DNA of 64,000 nucleotides, from the NCBI GenBank assembly GCA_013396655.1, contig WBMV01008582.1, forward strand, positions 62,001 through 126,000, in the 5' to 3' direction. This stretch comes from Campylorhamphus procurvoides (taxonomy: Eukaryota > Chordata > Aves > Passeriformes > Dendrocolaptidae). How positions within the stretch are numbered: position 1 is the stretch's first letter; each line of letters starts with the position of its first letter. Below, piece after piece: positions 43,878 through 64,000 of this stretch. Under the pieces are notes generated by a model, which worked only from the letters and a program-made list of their open reading frames with translations, did not search any database and had not been told where the DNA came from. Both the position numbers and the translations under genes were made by a program.

Positions 43878-44559
43878 NNNNNNNNNNNNNNNNNNNNNNN
43901 NNNNNNNNNNNNNNNNNNNNNNNNNNNNNNNNNNNNNNNNNNNNNNNNNNNNNNNNNNNNNNNNNNNNNNNNNNNNNNNNNNNNNNNNNNNNNNNNNNNN
44001 NNNNNNNNNNNNNNNNNNNNNNNNNNNNNNNNNNNNNNNNNNNNNNNNNNNNNNNNNNNNNNNNNNNNNNNNNNNNNNNNNNNNNNNNNNNNNNNNNNNN
44101 NNNNNNNNNNNNNNNNNNNNNNNNNNNNNNNNNNNNNNNNNNNNNNNNNNNNNNNNNNNNNNNNNNNNNNNNNNNNNNNNNNNNNNNNNNNNNNNNNNNN
44201 NNNNNNNNNNNNNNNNNNNNNNNNNNNNNNNNNNNNNNNNNNNNNNNNNNNNNNNNNNNNNNNNNNNNNNNNNNNNNNNNNNNNNNNNNNNNNNNNNNNN
44301 NNNNNNNNNNNNNNNNNNNNNNNNNNNNNNNNNNNNNNNNNNNNNNNNNNNNNNNNNNNNNNNNNNNNNNNNNNNNNNNNNNNNNNNNNNNNNNNNNNNN
44401 NNNNNNNNNNNNNNNNNNNNNNNNNNNNNNNNNNNNNNNNNNNNNNNNNNNNNNNNNNNNNNNNNNNNNNNNNNNNNNNNNNNNNNNNNNNNNNNNNNNN
44501 NNNNNNNNNNNNNNNNNNNNNNNNNNNNNNNNNNNNNNNNNNNNNNNNNNNNNNNNNNN
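43878..44559. other. Assembly gap (682 N), probably hiding SIK2 exon 1
   Basis: A run of N. The base after it is G, followed by GTGAGCG, a good donor, in a CpG-rich context. SIK2 exon 2 starts with VAIKIID, so the exon encoding the N-terminus and glycine-rich loop must be upstream, and the gap edge is the best candidate site. Confidence 0.7.
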
Positions 44560-44870
44560 GGTGAGCGCCCCCGCTCCATCCCGCACCCCGCATCCCCCAT
44601 CCCGCATCCCGCCCCATCCCGCCGCGCTGCCCCTGCAAAGCGCTTTTGTCCCTCCTTCCGGCACCTCCCGCGGCCAGGGGGGTGTTTTGTTTCCTGGCCG
44701 GGTGGTTTTTCCTGCCCTGGTGCGGTGGGCGAGGGTGGCACCCCCGGGGGTACCCCCCGAGCATCCCCGGGGGACACGGGAGGACGAGCTGGGGACACTC
44801 CGTGTCACCACCGAGGCTCAAACCTTGTCCCCTGAGTATCTCACGGTCCCCTGACCCGGCCGGGGCTTGG
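44560..44870 (+). promoter_or_regulatory. SIK2: CpG-rich sequence at the start of SIK2 intron 1
   Basis: GC- and CpG-dense sequence immediately right of the gap, fading after about 45,000. It begins G|GTGAGCG, a candidate exon 1 donor. This would be the right half of the SIK2 CpG island. Confidence 0.55.
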
Positions 44871-63841
<18,971 letters not shown>

Positions 63842-64000
63842 TGAGTGAATTTTAGAGTAATCTGGGTTGCAGTGCAGCAAAGGGTGGTGCAGCATACTGT
63901 GCATTTAAAGATAGTGGGCTTTTCTCCTTCTTCATGTGACTTTTCATCTTGTTCTGAGGGATTGTTTCAGCCTTCAGGAACTGTGCTAGGTGAAGCATCT

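Noticed and set aside
43571..44854. Long frames of 300-400 codons on both strands
   Set aside because: They consist mostly of X from the N gap, flanked by simple repeat and CpG-rich sequence.

Overview
This is vertebrate, almost certainly avian, nuclear DNA. The genes have many short exons with GT/AG introns, and fragments resembling the avian CR1 retrotransposon 3' end are scattered through introns and spacers. The gene order matches the block I know from human 11q23 (BTG4, miR-34b/c, LAYN, SIK2), which corresponds to chicken chromosome 24. Small introns, low repeat content and GC-rich promoters fit a bird microchromosome. I cannot name the species.

Layout, left to right. (1) 92-236: the last coding exon of a gene that enters from the left; not identified. 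(2) 8,434-19,982 (+): a 20-exon gene that I cannot name. Its joined exons keep one open frame of 1,065 codons plus stop. The product looks like a type I membrane protein with a cysteine-rich GCC2/GCC3-like ectodomain, one transmembrane helix near residue 470-493 and a cytoplasmic part of about 570 residues. (3) 21,222-22,919 (-): BTG4, complete in four coding exons, tail-to-tail with the unnamed gene. (4) 28,982-29,713 (+): the miR-34b and miR-34c hairpins, divergent from BTG4. A GC-rich block with a good RFX-type X-box and a strong splice donor lies about 1 kb upstream. (5) 32,755-39,279 (+): LAYN (layilin), complete in seven exons, behind a GC-rich TATA-containing promoter. (6) 39.3-43.9 kb: a spacer with CR1-derived sequence and near-identical tandem copies separated by single N bases, followed by a 682-base assembly gap. 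(7) 44,560 to the end (+): SIK2. Its first exon most likely lies in the gap, five kinase-domain exons are present (50,458-63,806), and the gene continues beyond the window.

The genes do not form an operon. BTG4 recruits the CCR4-NOT deadenylase in maternal mRNA decay. miR-34b/c act in multiciliated cells and germ line. Layilin is a hyaluronan receptor and SIK2 is an LKB1-activated kinase. HOATZ (C11orf88), a cilium-associated gene that sits between miR-34c and LAYN in human, was not found here. The item most worth following up is the unnamed membrane-protein gene.
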